From the NCBI GenBank assembly GCA_039707655.1, contig CM077670.1, positions 150,702,001 to 150,766,000 on the forward strand: a DNA stretch of 64,000 bases, given 5' to 3'. Of the stretch, positions 32,820 through 44,954 are shown one piece after another. Both the position numbers and the translations under genes were made by a program. A model generated the notes under the pieces. The model searched no databases, was not told the origin of the DNA, and was given only the letters and a program-made list of their open reading frames with translations. This DNA is from Elymus sibiricus (taxonomy: Eukaryota > Streptophyta > Magnoliopsida > Poales > Poaceae). Each line of letters starts with the position of its first letter. Position 1 is the first letter of the stretch.

Positions 32820-33503
32820 TGGCGTAAGACAAACCAAATGAGCCTTGTAACCTGGATTAAGGGGGTACTACACTAGACTCACGCACACATTGGGTTGCTC
32901 ATGCTTTATCCCATAATAGGGACTAGGGAGAGTAATGAAAATGATCTCGCATTGTTCTAGTGGGCCAGAGGCTAGAGCGGCTTTCAGGCCCAGCCTCGTT
33001 AGGTTCTAACCGACGCTCATCTCATAGCCACTACTGCCATAAGACGGTCGCAGAGATGACGAGTCTTACTCTCAAGTTTTTCTAATAGTGCGATGATCTT
33101 CTCAAGCAGTCTGGTGTTCTCATCTAGAATGCATGGTAGTCCAGATAACCAGCGTAGCATTGCAATCCAGACAACATGTCAAATGTGGCGGTCTTCTCTC
33201 GAACACACAACTTAAAAGCATCCAGTGAGACATTTTGCTTCGACTGTTGGAAGAACCCTTGCGGCCTAGACCCTAGATCAAGTTTGTCCGGCTTGAATGG
33301 GCTGATCGGGAGCGGACGAAATCGTTACAACGCTCATTTTTAAATTGCTCGTAGGGGTTTGGTATGCCCGTCGCAACCAACTCAGCGTCTTCTTTGTCAA
33401 GGCTTATTCCCTCGGTAACCATGGCTTATGAGGTTATGGTTACCAATGTTCCTTGCCTTCATACTATACCCCCAATTTGACTTCGACTGGGCTTCAGGCA
33501 TTT
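32820..33503. other. Intergenic sequence, no recognised feature
   Basis: About 680 bp between the MITE and the gypsy LTR. I see no long frame, no clear terminal repeats and no RNA gene. Short words such as TGGGCC suggest old transposon remnants. Confidence 0.5.
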
Positions 33504-34158
33504 TGACGGGGTTATACCTAAGGGGTAGGCCCAAGTACACATTTGGCCCAGCCCAAGGCCTAGGCCAGTCAAGAATATGGTCCAGAAGATAATGGGCCGA
33601 GGGGTATAACACGAGTCCCATTGGTGCTACAGCCCAAGACATCATATACCAGAGGGGGTGCCCGCCAAAGGAGCAAGTGCCTATAGTCGGGCTGCCACCT
33701 CCAGACGGACGAGACTCAGCAGTCGATCATGAGGAGGATCGGAGCAGGCGGATGGCCACAGTCGGTTGCATCCTAGGATTCCATGAACCACACGATGCCA
33801 TCAATATCGTCGTTACCCAACGGTAGAGCAATCTAGTTAAATACGACAGTTACCAATTAATGGCCACGAATAGACGATCATGCCAGTGAACATCAATAGC
33901 ATTAATACCAGTCCGTTATGATACCCCTCCTAGCGCACTATATAAGTCGGGAGAAGGGTACTAGGCTAAGGGTTGAACTCTCACACATTGTAACCTACGC
34001 CAAGAGCAAAGAACAACACATGAGTAGGGTATTACCTCCACCGAAGAGGGCCTAAACCTGTATAAACCCTTGAGCATTCTCCCACCCGTACAGTTTGATA
34101 GATACGATTGCCTCTGCATACACACCCCTATAGTATTGTCAGGATTATATCCACGACA
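33504..34158 (+). mobile_element. 5' LTR of a Tat/Retand-type gypsy element
   Basis: It starts TGACGGGGTTATACC and ends CCACGACA, 655 bp, with a TATA-like CTATATAAG near 33938. Immediately after it lies a primer-binding site of the TTGGCGCCCACCGTGGGGC type. Another Tat-like LTR with the same TGACGGGG start is at 44541. No matching 3' LTR appears in the window, so the element is truncated. Confidence 0.7.
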
Positions 34159-34159
34159 G

Positions 34160-34178
34160 TTGGCGCCCACCGTGGGGC
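34160..34178 (+). other. Primer-binding site of the Tat-type gypsy
   Basis: TTGGCGCCCACCGTGGGGC follows the LTR end with one spacer base. Strings of this kind are the usual primer sites of Tat/Retand elements in grasses. Confidence 0.7.
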
Positions 34179-34257
34179 AAGCGTCTATCGACATCACGGT
34201 GCAGATAGTTTCTTCATCGACTCCTACCGACAACATCCATTTCAGTGTCCTCGAGTT

Positions 34258-34415
34258 CGCCATTGATGGCTCAGTGTGGCATCCCGATGCTCCGCTGTTC
34301 GGTGCTGACCTGCCAGCGCGCGGGAGCATCCATTCATCGGGATGCCACACTGAGCCATCAATGGCGCGCTGTTCGGTGCTGACCTGCCAGCGCGCGGGAG
34401 CATCCATTCATCGGG
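34258..34415. repeat. Compound inverted and direct repeat in the gypsy leader
   Basis: A 32-base word at 34258-34289 reappears inverted at 34335-34366 with no mismatch seen. A 49-base word at 34293-34341 reappears in direct order at 34367-34415. The structure implies a local template-switch rearrangement. Confidence 0.88.
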
Positions 34416-34559
34416 CCGATGACTCGGGCGCTTTGAGCCTCCAGCTCTCGGCTTCACAGCTGACGGCTGGACTGGCACCGCAGGAAGCGCTCGGGCAAGC
34501 CTCGTCCTCAGTTTCGTCGTCCCGCGAGCTAGCTCGTTGGGATGATGGACACTGACTCT

Positions 34560-35180
34560 CTGATCCCTCTGCTGGAGTCTGACTCTGGGGAGGAGGATAG
34601 CTGTGGCATGTGGGTCCTAGGGATTTGTAGCAGAAATTTTCATGGCTGGCACACCGGCCCCATAGTCTAGTCTTCATGGGGCTGCACCAGTCGACCCATC
34701 TGCCGCAGTCGGCAATGCTACGACGAGTAATGGGCAACGTGGCGATCCAAAACTCCCTCGGGAGGAGCGGGAGGCTGCTAAGCAGGTACGCAACACCCCA
34801 ATTTCTGGGGATTCACCGGCTGACAAAGCCCTGGAGGCGGCGCACCAAACCAATTTGGTTGAGCGTGCACGTCCGGCGCAAGTCGAGCACAATCTGATCA
34901 TGCGAGAGCAAGCGCTGGCGGACAACCATCGGCAACATCAACAGTCGGCCCGATCGGTCGTTCGGGGCGGGCATGACATCAACAACAACTTCGTAGTCGG
35001 AGGTCCTAGCGATCTCCGAGTCCTTCACACTCCGATTGAAAACGTCTAGGCGGCGACCAGATTGGCAGAAGCGATCCAACAACCTAGAGATGGAGGTGTC
35101 GATGAGGGCATTCGTCAGTTCTCAAATTTCTGCAGTCACGTAGAATACATTGATTTCTTAGTCTCACGACAAACTAGCTT
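34560..35180 (+). pseudogene. Tat-type gypsy gag N-terminal remnant
   Basis: In one plus frame from about 34675 the sequence reads DPSAAVGNATTSNGQRGDP, then ADKALEAAHQTNLVERARP and REQALADNHRQHQQSARS, stops at a TAG near 35049 (after HTPIENV), and resumes with AATRLAEAIQQPRDGGVDEG up to about 35180. This glutamine- and alanine-rich style is that of Tat gag N-termini. It is broken by the CACTA terminus at 35192. Confidence 0.45.
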
Positions 35181-35191
35181 CTCATAGCCGA

Positions 35192-36660
35192 CACTACAAA
35201 ACGTAGACTATTTTGTGACGGCCCACTTGTGTCACATAAAACCGATTTTTGTCACAGAAAAATGGTGTAGTGTCGTTTTCTGGTCGTCACCCCCACCGTC
35301 ACCCAAGCGCCGTCAAAGAAAACAAATTCTTGACGGTACCACTTTTTCTGTCACGCAAGATCGTGTCTTAGGTGTCGAATCCAAAATTCTCACTAAGGGC
35401 CATTTCGGTGATGGCCCAGACTGTCACCTATGATAGGCCAATCTGTCACCTAATATCGTTTTTGGTGACGATAATCAATCACTAATAATCGGTCCATGGG
35501 TTTGACCGGTCAATGATTCTGACAAATGGGGCCAGCGGTTGCTGATGTGACTGCTTCCATGTTGGTCTGACGACGGTTTCATCGTCGACGGTGCCGTTAG
35601 TAATAAGTAGGGCGTCAGTTTTGACCGGTCAATGGTAGTGACATATGGGCCTAGAGGATGATGACGTGGTTGCTTACATGTGGGACCAGGCATCATTTTT
35701 TTGTGACAGTGACCGTCACCAACAGTTACGATGTTGGCGTTTGACCAGTCAACGATTCTGACGTATGGGCCCAATGAGGTGCTGACGTGGATGTTGGCAA
35801 GCGGGTCAATACGTGGGTGATGTGGCTTCTTACATGTGGATGCATACGCTGGTGACAACATGCATAACCGTCACAGTTTGTAGGCGCGGTGTCAATTTAT
35901 TTTATATTGCAATTGGCGGGCGTTTTTGAGAAAAAAATCATAATTTTTGATAAATTTTTATTATGCAAAATTTGAATTTGAATGCAAATTCAGCCATCGC
36001 TGCTATTATTAAACCGCAAGCTTGACAATTGTCAAACAGACTGTCTGAACCATTACAATAACCAACCATGTGACAGAGTCGCACAATTGTCAAACAATGC
36101 ACCAGTATGATGGAGGTGTTTGTTCAGCTGTAGGCATCGGATCCTGGCGACGCAACCCTCACGATGTACCTAAGCATTCCATCAAGATCATAAGCCTCTT
36201 TTCGAGAGCCAAAGCTCTTCGTGCTGCTCTACAAGGGCAGTGTTGATATATTCAAGATGGTTGTGCATATCTAACGGGCCCATTTCCAGATCTTCAATTT
36301 CATCTTGCTGCTTTGGTGGGGCCTTCTTGAGACCTTCAAGTAGTTTTTGGTCCTCTACAAGGGTAATCTTCACACATTGAAGTTCATGCGGCGCATCCTT
36401 CACAACTTCACGTTCTTGCTGCTGCTCTGTCATGGCCTTCTCGACAGCTTCAAGTTCTAGCCGTTGCCATGCCAAAGCCTTCTTCATAACATCAAGTTCG
36501 TCATGCTGGTTTGCCAGGGCGTGCTAGACAGCTTCTGGATCTTTCTGCTGCAGTGCCAAAGCATTGACGACTGGTTGTTGTTTCTGGGCCCCAAGACTTG
36601 CGCAGTAAGGTCATCATTTGAGAATCCTAACATTTCCTACAGAAAATCGATTATAGGCGT
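35192..36660 (-). mobile_element. One end of a CACTA element
   Basis: CACTACAAAACGTAG at 35192 is a CACTA terminus. The next 700 bp are full of GTCAC and GTGAC words. They also carry three spaced copies of a block starting TTTGACC-GTCAA and continuing CTGACATATGGGCC and GCTGACGTGG (near 35500, 35610 and 35737), that is, subterminal repeats. A minus-strand coiled-coil ORF follows at 36188-36487. The other terminus is not visible; the element seems to end near 36660, where different sequence begins. A second GTAGTG word lies only 75 bp inside the first terminus. Confidence 0.65.
36188..36487 (-). pseudogene. Coiled-coil ORF of the CACTA fragment
   Basis: An open stretch of 99 codons rich in E, K, Q and L with three similar sub-repeats (QQEREVVKDAPHELQCVK, DQKLLEGLKKAPPKQQDEIE and MEQQ-like words). 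Its place inside a CACTA end and its coiled-coil nature match the terminal exon of accessory CACTA ORFs, as at 18402-18676. The N-terminal side is broken. Confidence 0.4.
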
Positions 36661-36800
36661 CTAACTTTTTTTTTGCAGGATTTACATGTTATGTGCTATA
36701 GCCTTCTTTATATCAATGAGATTTTATAAGATGCCATATGATGTAATTTATCAATTGCATGACCTACGTGTCATGGTACGGCATGACAAAAGTCATATTT
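36640..36800 (+). repeat. Possible BARE/Angela leader fragment
   Basis: The words GGCGTCTAACTTTTTTTTTGCAGG and TTGCATGACCTACGTGTCAT resemble, in order and spacing, the leader of the intact Angela element (compare 55110-55300). The similarity is partial and I rate it low. It lies in the 3' flank of the DUF829 gene. Confidence 0.3.
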
Positions 36801-37040
36801 TTCTTTAGCATGGCAACTCCACTCAATTCAATTTTTTCCCCAGAATTTGCCCTGCTTCCATAAGGAATTTGCCATCTTCGCGACAACTAAAATTTCCATA
36901 AAAAAACATTCGTTTTGCCATGCCTTGCCAGACTATGCCTTTCTAGAAAAGGTCAACACAGTAACATTCTCCTCAAACAAGTATACTCTCGCATTATAGA
37001 GCAGTCTGCTGGAATGCACTTAAATGCTGAGTCAAAATCA

Positions 37041-40000
37041 TTACAATCTTGAGCGGCGTATACATTTTGTTGGATTGAAAGTACCATGCTGACGAGCAGT
37101 AAAATGCATACGCTGCCCATCTATTGATGCAAGCTTGAAGTCCCAGCCTTCCACGTTCTTCGGGACACATATATCATAGAGCATCTTCCCCAACACGCCA
37201 TCAGGGTTCTTCGCGCTTTCAACACTCGGCATGTTGAACAACTCGGGTTTTAGCACTTCACTGCTGCTTTCGTGGTACTCCATGGAACTCGGTAAGAAGA
37301 AATGATCGGCTGGATCAGCTGAAACCCTCCCTAGCCTATCACTGGAGGTCGCATCAGTCTTATGTAGATTGCAAGACGAATAAGGTGTGTCACTGTACTC
37401 ACGCGTGCCGACACTGTAGTCATTGAGTCGTTTTCTGCTTGTGTAAAGCGCTGAAGCCTTCATGAGCAGCTCAGTCACTGCAGCTCGGTATTCCTCAGTA
37501 TGATGCTTGTAATGTCCTGCATAACAAATGGAGAAGAGATAGTGGTAGACAGATAAAACAGGGTGTGAGGGTGCTATATTCTTTCATACAGGCAGAGTCA
37601 AGATAAAATTGGTAATCCTCTCAACTGTCTCATGGACAAAACAGGGTGCTTTAGGCAGACAAAACAGGGTGTAAGGGTGCTATATTCTTTTGCTAAAAAA
37701 GGGTGTTATATTCTTTCATAGGGAAAACTGAAGATAAATGGATAATTCACCGATGGTATTAATGGGGAGTATCACATACTAGTATTATGCATAATGTTGA
37801 TTGGCTCAAAACATGGTTGTGTGTGTGGCTCCTGCAGCTGGTACATTTGTTATGTATTTTCTTCCTCGTTCATGATGTGGTGATGATTTGTTGGTGCCTA
37901 TTGTTTGCAGAGATTAGCCAGTATTTGGGAGATGAGGTTGCTTGTTGGACTGGAACAGAAAGAGAAGGTGCTTAAGTAGGGAACTGAAACAGTTTTTCTT
38001 TCTAGAAAGGTAATTCTTACCCATATAGAGGGACCAAGCCGAGCATGCCATCACAGCCTAGATTAGGTTCATTTTCTTTGAATATTTGTGTTCTTAATCT
38101 TGGTTTCCACTAGCATGTGCTCTGTCTTTCAGGCTAGATTCAAATTTGTTGTCAGAGAAACGAAACTTTTTATCAGCAAACATATATGTGCATAGGAAAC
38201 GAGAATTGAATGTCAAGGAAGGCATCTTTCAGGAGATATGCTGACTCCTGCATATAAATTATTTATAGTTTCTTATTTATTTGTACTTTCAAATGGGTGA
38301 GGTGGATGGAGCACAGTCTCTCCCCAATCAGGTTGGTTTTTTTTTTTTTTTGTGAGGAAAACCTCCGATCTATTCATCAACTGTCAAGGTAGTACAAAGA
38401 ACACCAGAAGTAAAAAACACATCTAGGTCCGTAGACCACCTAACGACGACTACAAGCACTGGATTTGACTTAATATGTGTGACACCATTGCAACACATGG
38501 GCAATTAACTAGTTAAGATAAAAGAGTGGTAATCATCCATGTAAAGACTTATCATATGCTTATGGGCAGTGTAATGAACCATTCTCCTCCAGGCTAGCAA
38601 GATACTAGCTAAATACCCGTGCGTTGCTACGGGATGAAACGATATCTAAAGAGTGGTGGCGTGTGACCGATTGTCCTCGGACGCAGTGGCGTCGGCTATG
38701 ATGTGATTGACTGCACGCCTAATTAATTGCATGCAATCGTGGGCGAGGCAGCTCTAGCCTACCCCAACTTGTTTGGGACTGGAAGCTTCACCAAACACAC
38801 GACCAACTCCCTTCAATAGTAGAGATGATTGTTGATGACAAGTGACAATAGTTAGCCATTAACAAGTTATTGCAAGGAGTATTATTTTGCAGATGCAAGA
38901 CATTGGTTGCTTCTATCATCCTTCTCGCGTTTCATGTGTCCCATACAGTCAAATAAGACCTTCTTTCTTAGATTATGGATTTACTACCTTTACCGATAAG
39001 TCAATACAGAAAATTAGGAAAAAAGGGTAAGAACGTTAGTAGCATATCATATGAATCATGTTAGTTCTTACTAAGCCTCGCATTTGTTATTCAGCTCAAA
39101 ATTCTCCATTGAAGTCAAAGGTACATGTTTAAGAACAAATTCTTACTAAGCCTAGCACTAGCATTCTGCTCAAAATTCTCAATGCAAGTCAAATTCTTAC
39201 TAAGCCTAGCACTTGTTATTCAGCTCAGAAGTCTCCATCAAAGTGTGCACGAAACATGCACAGAACCTTCTCTTCGCGCTAGGAATGAGGCCCTTGCACA
39301 GTGACAGCCTGATGGGTTCAAAATGAAATTCTTGACACGGTCATACGGATTAGTTGCATCTGACATTTTCTCTTTCAGTATAGGTCAGTCCAAGTTCATC
39401 TAAATCTGTCTAACTTCAAGTTCAACATAGGCCTTATCCAGCATAGCCGAACACGAAACAGAAGTCCAAACATAGTCCAACTCAACGACGTTCATGCTAT
39501 TTGACTGGTCCAACAATGCTTGGTCAATCAGGCAGTTACAGTTTATGTAAGGGCATGTACAGTAGTGTTGAATCAGCTGTCTGCAACGCAGCCCACGTAG
39601 GAAATTTGATGATGTGGGGGAGAGAGAAAAAAATAACGGCTCAGTCCGTCGGTAGAAATAAAGACAATCTATTAGCATGAAAATCGCTGCTTACCGACAG
39701 TCTGTTTGCCATTGTACGTAGAGCTCGTCTGATGGGATCCCGTCTTCCACGGAAACTACCTTTCCATTTCCCGGCAAATATGGTGGTTATCGACAGCCAA
39801 ATAGACTCCCTATTGTATAGGCTGTCGCTTAAGCTGTCTATACATGACGTGGAGAAGTTTTACAGACACCCAGCGTCGGAACGATTGTACATGCCCTAAT
39901 GTCCATGGATGTGGCTCACTGATTGATCACGGTTTGTGCACAGTTCTATATTAAAAAAAATGAATTTTAATGGGCAAAATGAACTCCACGTGATAGGGAC

Positions 40001-42132
40001 AATAGGAACAGCACATAATTAAGGCTTCCTTAGAATTTTAAATTCATATTTAGAGTGACAGCACTCTTGTTCTGCTTGCTGAAACCGGAAACTGCAATGT
40101 GGCTAACTGGCAAGCCATTAGTACAAGAGAGTACATTTATGGCTGGGAAGGGTGACCCCAGGATGAGTTGGGATATTCTTCATGAACTTAGATTTATGTT
40201 TAACTTCAATTAGCATACAAGCAAATTCGTTGAGAAAGTTGCAGAAGAAGTGAACAATTGAACGCTACGACTTTGGCAGGCTCGTGTATTAAAAAACTGA
40301 TCAGTTGTGGATCTGAATTGGAACCACCAGTAGTAGTCTTGCACTATGATGAGTGGTAACTGGTAAATTGTCCAATTTCAGCGTGTAGTCATTATGCATT
40401 CACACATAGAGTTGTCCATGCCTATTTTAACTAGCACGAATCAGCACTTTTTGTCAGTGCTATGTAATGGATAGCACATTTAGTCTTTGTATTAATAGCT
40501 TCCACATGACTTGGAAGATTGTAGCAGTAACAAAGAGCGTACCTACATGCGGAGAACTGTGCCATTTAACTAAATTCACATCAGCACCCAGCTCCAGCAG
40601 ACGCCGTCCAAAATTTTGAACGATTGAACATGGAGCAAGTTCATCATCCTCTGAACAGAATATGAGTATTGGGCCAACATGCTGCACACATAATGGATGA
40701 AGGTCATATATATATGCAAAATGTCTACCTGCAATCACGTTATAAGACATTGTAGTCAATGGAGTGACATACCACTGATGAGTATAGTGTCTCCCAATAT
40801 TCTTTGCGCTGTGCTTCAAACTTGCCAATGAAAAGAGTGTCTAGACCCGAGGCAATGCCTCTAGTCATCCATGATAAGACACGTGGAGGTTCAGGCATCT
40901 TCAGGACACTTGGGTGAAGGAGAAAGCGGGTGCCTAAATCACTCACAAAATCTACAGGGCTCGAGTCATATATTTGTCCACATACGCAGTCCCGTACAAG
41001 TTGATAATCATCCTGTAACAAGAAAAAAGCATTAAGTTTTCAGCAACATGAGTAAATACAAACTAAAATAACGCCCATTGGTAGGCTGCAACTTGTTTTC
41101 TTGAATAAAAATTTCATGACAACCGCGTGCAAACACAAGGGGCGAACAGCAAAAATGACCGTCATACCAAACTCAGCTGCCCTTTGCACCTTCTCTCGAT
41201 CAGCTGCCAGTGAACAAAGATAGCTTTAGCCTACAGATCCTAGACCAGGCATCAAGAGATAACTGTTCCCTTTAAAGGCTTACAGAGGCTTCGATCTTCT
41301 TACCTGAAGAACCTTGTATGTGCAACCTTTTGGTCCTCCCGAAAAGGATGCAAACACAACAGGTACTGGTCTAATCTTCAGTTCCTGGATTTTGAAGATC
41401 AAATCATCAATGGTCGATGATTACAACAAGTAATCAGACGTACCAAAACAATTAATAATCCACACAGTAATTGACCCAAGCCAGGTGGAGGTAGCAATAG
41501 CGTGGGATGCACAGTTGCGCAGACCTTAACGAGCGCCGTGAGCACCCGGTCAGCAAGCACAGCAGCCTTCTCCGGCATAAACCTGGGCAAACATGCAAAT
41601 GGGATCAAAAAAAGGATTACATTGTATAGGCTATCAAATCACACTACAAACACTTGAGAGTTGCAACCATCCAACAGAATCCACATATCCTCGCAGCTTT
41701 TTCCTCGCACATCCAACCTACCTATGTTAAGTTCTGGATTTCCTGATCAATTTGGAAGTTTCCAAAAAAAAAAAAACGCATACCAAGTCTAGCATCAGCC
41801 GCGTGCCCCCAAATATCCCAACCTAGCAAGAACCGAATATACATACTCTAGTAAAGTTTGCATCAGCTATCCAATCAGATAAAACACCCCTGGAACCTAA
41901 AATTTTCGCTTCCTGAACATGGGAGTGGAGAGAGGCGCACGTACAGGGTGATGAAGTCGGAGTGGCAGACGAGGCACGCCCACCCAAGGGCCGCGTACAG
42001 GTCCACATACGCCCGCACGTGCCGCTCCTGACTCGACAGCCACGCGAACATCACCACCACGCCGCCGCCGGCCTCCGCACCCGCGGCGCCGCCGCTCGGC
42101 CGCCGCCCGCCCCAGTAGTGCCGCCCCCACAT
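37041..42132 (-). CDS. TMEM53/DUF829 alpha/beta-hydrolase-like protein, six coding exons
   Basis: Exons on the minus strand: 42132-41945, 41582-41525, 41384-41304, 41012-40773, 40681-40543 and 37516-37041 (TAA 37043-37041). All introns are GT-AG and phases agree; the CDS is 1182 bp, 393 residues. Family features: VVVMFAWLSSQERHVRAYV and ALGWACLVCHSDF at the N-terminus, the nucleophile-elbow-like ASFSGGPKG, the acid region CSEDDELAP, and the histidine region WHSSPHVGHYKHH. DUF829 proteins have an alpha/beta-hydrolase fold; their substrate is not established. The first ATG in frame is 42132 (MWGRHYWGG), but the frame stays open about 40 codons further upstream in an arginine- and serine-rich stretch lacking ATG. 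The last intron (about 3 kb) holds a MITE and other repeats. The 3' exon also encodes a long tail beyond the hydrolase core. No breaks seen; probably functional. Confidence 0.9.
38331..38465 (-). repeat. 3' end of a non-LTR retroelement
   Basis: On the minus strand a unique stretch ending TCGGAGGTTTTCCTCAC is followed by about 15 A (T run at 38337-38351 on plus), like the poly(A) end of a LINE or SINE. Only about 110 bp are present. It lies in the last DUF829 intron. Confidence 0.5.
39060..39245. repeat. Three imperfect direct repeats
   Basis: TTCTTACTAAGCCT followed by CGC or AGCAC words, ATTCAGCTCA and a TCTCCAT-AAGTC word occurs three times near 39066, 39146 and 39190. The copies differ in length. 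It lies in the DUF829 intron. Confidence 0.6.
39548..39899. mobile_element. Tourist-like MITE
   Basis: TAA is duplicated at 39548-39550 and 39897-39899. The 346-bp element between starts GGGCATGTACA and ends TGTACATGCCC. Size, TAA target and GG-starting TIR fit PIF/Harbinger-type Tourist MITEs. It lies in the last DUF829 intron. Confidence 0.78.
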
Positions 42133-44347
42133 GCCTCCTGCCGGACGCCCCTGCCTGAAGTTTCTAGAAGCCTCAGTGCTCCTCCTCCTCCTCCTCCTCT
42201 GCTTGAATTTGGGGCTAGAAGAAACCGTGAGGACGGGCGCCGAGGCGTGTGCCAATTGTTGGTATTATCTTTCTGGGGACGTGTGGCGGTTAAAAAGGCC
42301 GTGCGGCGTTGAGCTGCGAAGCTGGGAAGCGCTTGTGACTATTCATACTTGAAATCACTCTAGGTACAGTGCTTTGGATCTATCGTTCAATAAAAATTAT
42401 GGTATAACTTCTACAAGACTACAACTATCACTAGTCTACAAAAACATCTTATATTTTGAGATGGAGGTAGCGTTATGTAATGGTAACATATTATATTACC
42501 ATAAACATCACTTTCCTCATTAACTGTTTGCCACGTAAACAAATTTGCCTTAGGATGCGTTATGTTATTAGTTAAGTTACTCCCAGCTAAGTTACTCTCA
42601 CTATGGTTAGCCTTAGGTATATCTTCTCTGTAGTATCACTCTTTGCAAGACCAAAAATCTGCCAAGACTTCAGTAAAGAATCTGCATTTGGACTGGAGCA
42701 ATGATACTGCTGCTTGTTCACTTGCACGAACTTGATTACCAATAAATATTTCTGAAAGCCTCTTGAGTCGCTCATCCAAAAAAACGGAAAATCGTGAACA
42801 GTGAGCATACTTGGCTGAGGATGATCCTCTAACGGTGCAGACGTCGAACCATAGAATCTTCACCATAACGTTGAGGAAAGATTTTAACTCCACAAAGAAT
42901 CAAACCAACAAGAGCAACATGACACATAAACTCATCAAATACGTATAATCGGATCCGCTAGGACACATACATCTCTTCCTCCATGACACCCCCACAACGA
43001 CCTGAGTAATTTTATTCGTAAAACACCACGACACTAGATGTTGACGGAGACTTCTAATTTCTTGAAGATATGAGGTCCCCACATCTCAGCGGCGAGATGG
43101 TAGTCAAAGGCGAAGGGACGAGAAATTTTTCTCTGGCGGCGGCTAAGGCTCCAGCTCTCTAGGATGATTCGCTCTACGTGGCCTGCACCGTGTTTGGTTG
43201 GTGGCCTGGGCAGGCAGACAATGGGTCGGGTTGCAATCTCAAACCTAAAATGGGACGCCCGAGACATCTGCATGGTTCAAGGAGCTCTTTCAAGCAGGAA
43301 ATCAAACAGGTCCAAATCCCTACTATCATGCAACAATAGGCTGGTGAGAGTGGTAGGTTGGTTTGTAGTCAACCCCATAGCAAACTCTGATGGTCCAAGA
43401 AAATCCTCAATGATGTTTGAAAACCTTTTTCTTAACAAACTTAGGTCTTTCAAATGTTGAATCTAACATTAATGCCTAGTTCTTTTGGCGGCTTCTAAAA
43501 TAATAAGTTGCCCCTTCCCAACTTATTTTAGAAGTCGGCCCCCATATTTGGCAGTTTCATACACTGTTGGGGACCTTTATGTTATAGAACTCGGATTTGC
43601 ATATCCAGTGACGAGCTTTCTCAAATAATCTAGGTCTTCAAGAGCAAGCAAATTGGATGCACACCCCACTAGTCCATAGAAGAAATTTCATACACTCATA
43701 GCTCTGGTGCATTCGTTGCATGGCAATCCCTACTCTTGCATTAACATCAAGTACAAGGACTCTACATTTCCTAATGACGAGTTGTTTTGATGCAAGGCTA
43801 GCTTCTTTTTTGACTTCTAATAACCCCCTGTCGTTATTCTCTTTGTACCATGGATGTTAAGGCCTAGACTCGCACTTGAGCATTGCGTAAGTAATTTAAG
43901 TGGATCATGTAATTATTGTACTTGGTCGGCCGTGGGTTGGTTTATGATAAGATTGCCATCAGACATGACGAAAGATAGAAATCAGAGTTTAGTTCCCAAC
44001 ATAATACTGACATTCTTTCTATACCTTTGGCAAGGGGGACGTTGACTTAACGCATTGATTTAGGAAAGATAAGTGCAAGTTATTTAAGTGCTTAGCTATT
44101 ACTTGCTTGTTATCAATTGCAGACAATTGCTTTGCGTCGCTATTGTTTTGAGTTAAAATTTTATGGGACTGCATCAGATAATCACGTTCATGTTAACGTA
44201 GCATTCATAGTAAAAAAGTCATATGCTTTTTATTATGGGACATTTACATTTTTTTTCTAACTCGAACCCACTACTTTTATTTTGCGGCCATTCCAATAAA
44301 GGATATTCCCCTTGAGGGGGTGTCCATTGTTTTTGATCGATCCTAAG
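42133..44347. other. Upstream flank of DUF829, no gene recognised
   Basis: The first 150 bp are a GGA-triplet-rich leader on the minus strand. A Stowaway-like remnant (AAAACATCTTATATTTTGAG, then GGAGGTAG) lies near 42440-42475. A hairpin (TTCTAAAATAATAAGTTG and its near-complement) lies at about 43488-43540. The short ORFs show no domain. The part from about 43850 may be the 5' flank of the Mutator fragment. Confidence 0.4.
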
Positions 44348-44540
44348 ATGGAAGTAGATAGTCTATATCCATCGTTGAAAGAGATTAGGCTGGCCATTAG
44401 GCAGTATGCTATCAATAAGGAAATTGGCTTACATAAACCAAAATCTAACCCTACAAGGTTTATGGGTAAATGCAAAGCAGAAGAATGCAGTTGGAGCATA
44501 ACTGCACGCATGACTACATATAAGAAAACAATCAGGGTAC
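44348..44540 (+). pseudogene. Mutator (MuDR) transposase N-terminal fragment
   Basis: The frame reads MEVDSLYPSLKEIRLAIRQY, then GKCKAEECSWSITAR. The pattern PSLKEIR-AIRQYAI and the C-x4-CSW-I-A words match the MuDR transposase DNA-binding domain (PF03108 type). It is cut at 44540 by the Tat LTR, leaving no catalytic core. The remaining part is not in the window. Confidence 0.7.
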
Positions 44541-44954
44541 TGACGGGGTGGTTCACCGGGCCGGATCAAGCCCAAAGGAGCATCAGGGCCTGGAGGGCCC
44601 GTCAAGGACGGGAACCGACCTTGGGGCGACTTGCGCCCAAGAGAAGAAGGGCGGCAGCCTAGATCGCATTTGCACCCTTGTAAACCCTAGGCCTCCACTG
44701 TCTATATAAGGGGAGGCCAGGGAACCTTCACGACCATCTAATCTCAGATAGAAACTCTCGGAAGCAAACCCTAAACTCTATTGTAATCCCTCGCATGGGG
44801 TATCTCATCACCATGAATAACAAGAAGAGTAGGATGTAGGTTATTACTCTCCGGAGGCCCGAACCTGGGCAACTTATGTGTGCTGGCTCCAACCTGGTAC
44901 TTCCGACCTCGTTAGGAACCCTACCGAGGGATTTGACGGAATTTCGTACCATCA
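44541..44954 (+). mobile_element. 5' LTR of a second Tat-type gypsy element
   Basis: TGACGGGGTGGTTC at the start and CGTACCATCA at the end give a 414-bp LTR with TG and CA termini. A TCTATATAAGGGGAGG promoter word lies near 44700. TTGGCGCGCCAGGCACGGG follows as primer-binding site at 44956-44974. GGTAC at 44536-44540 would be the left target duplication. The internal part is a deletion derivative (see 47017-47420). Confidence 0.7.

Noticed and set aside
37787..37975. A hydrophobic 62-codon plus-strand ORF
   Set aside because: It is inside the DUF829 intron, on the opposite strand, without a start context, domain or splice support.
38605..38790. Words ATACCCGTGCGTTGCTACGGG and CCTACCCCAACTTGTTTGGG
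   Set aside because: Both are common in grass repeats, but I could not define element ends or TSDs here.
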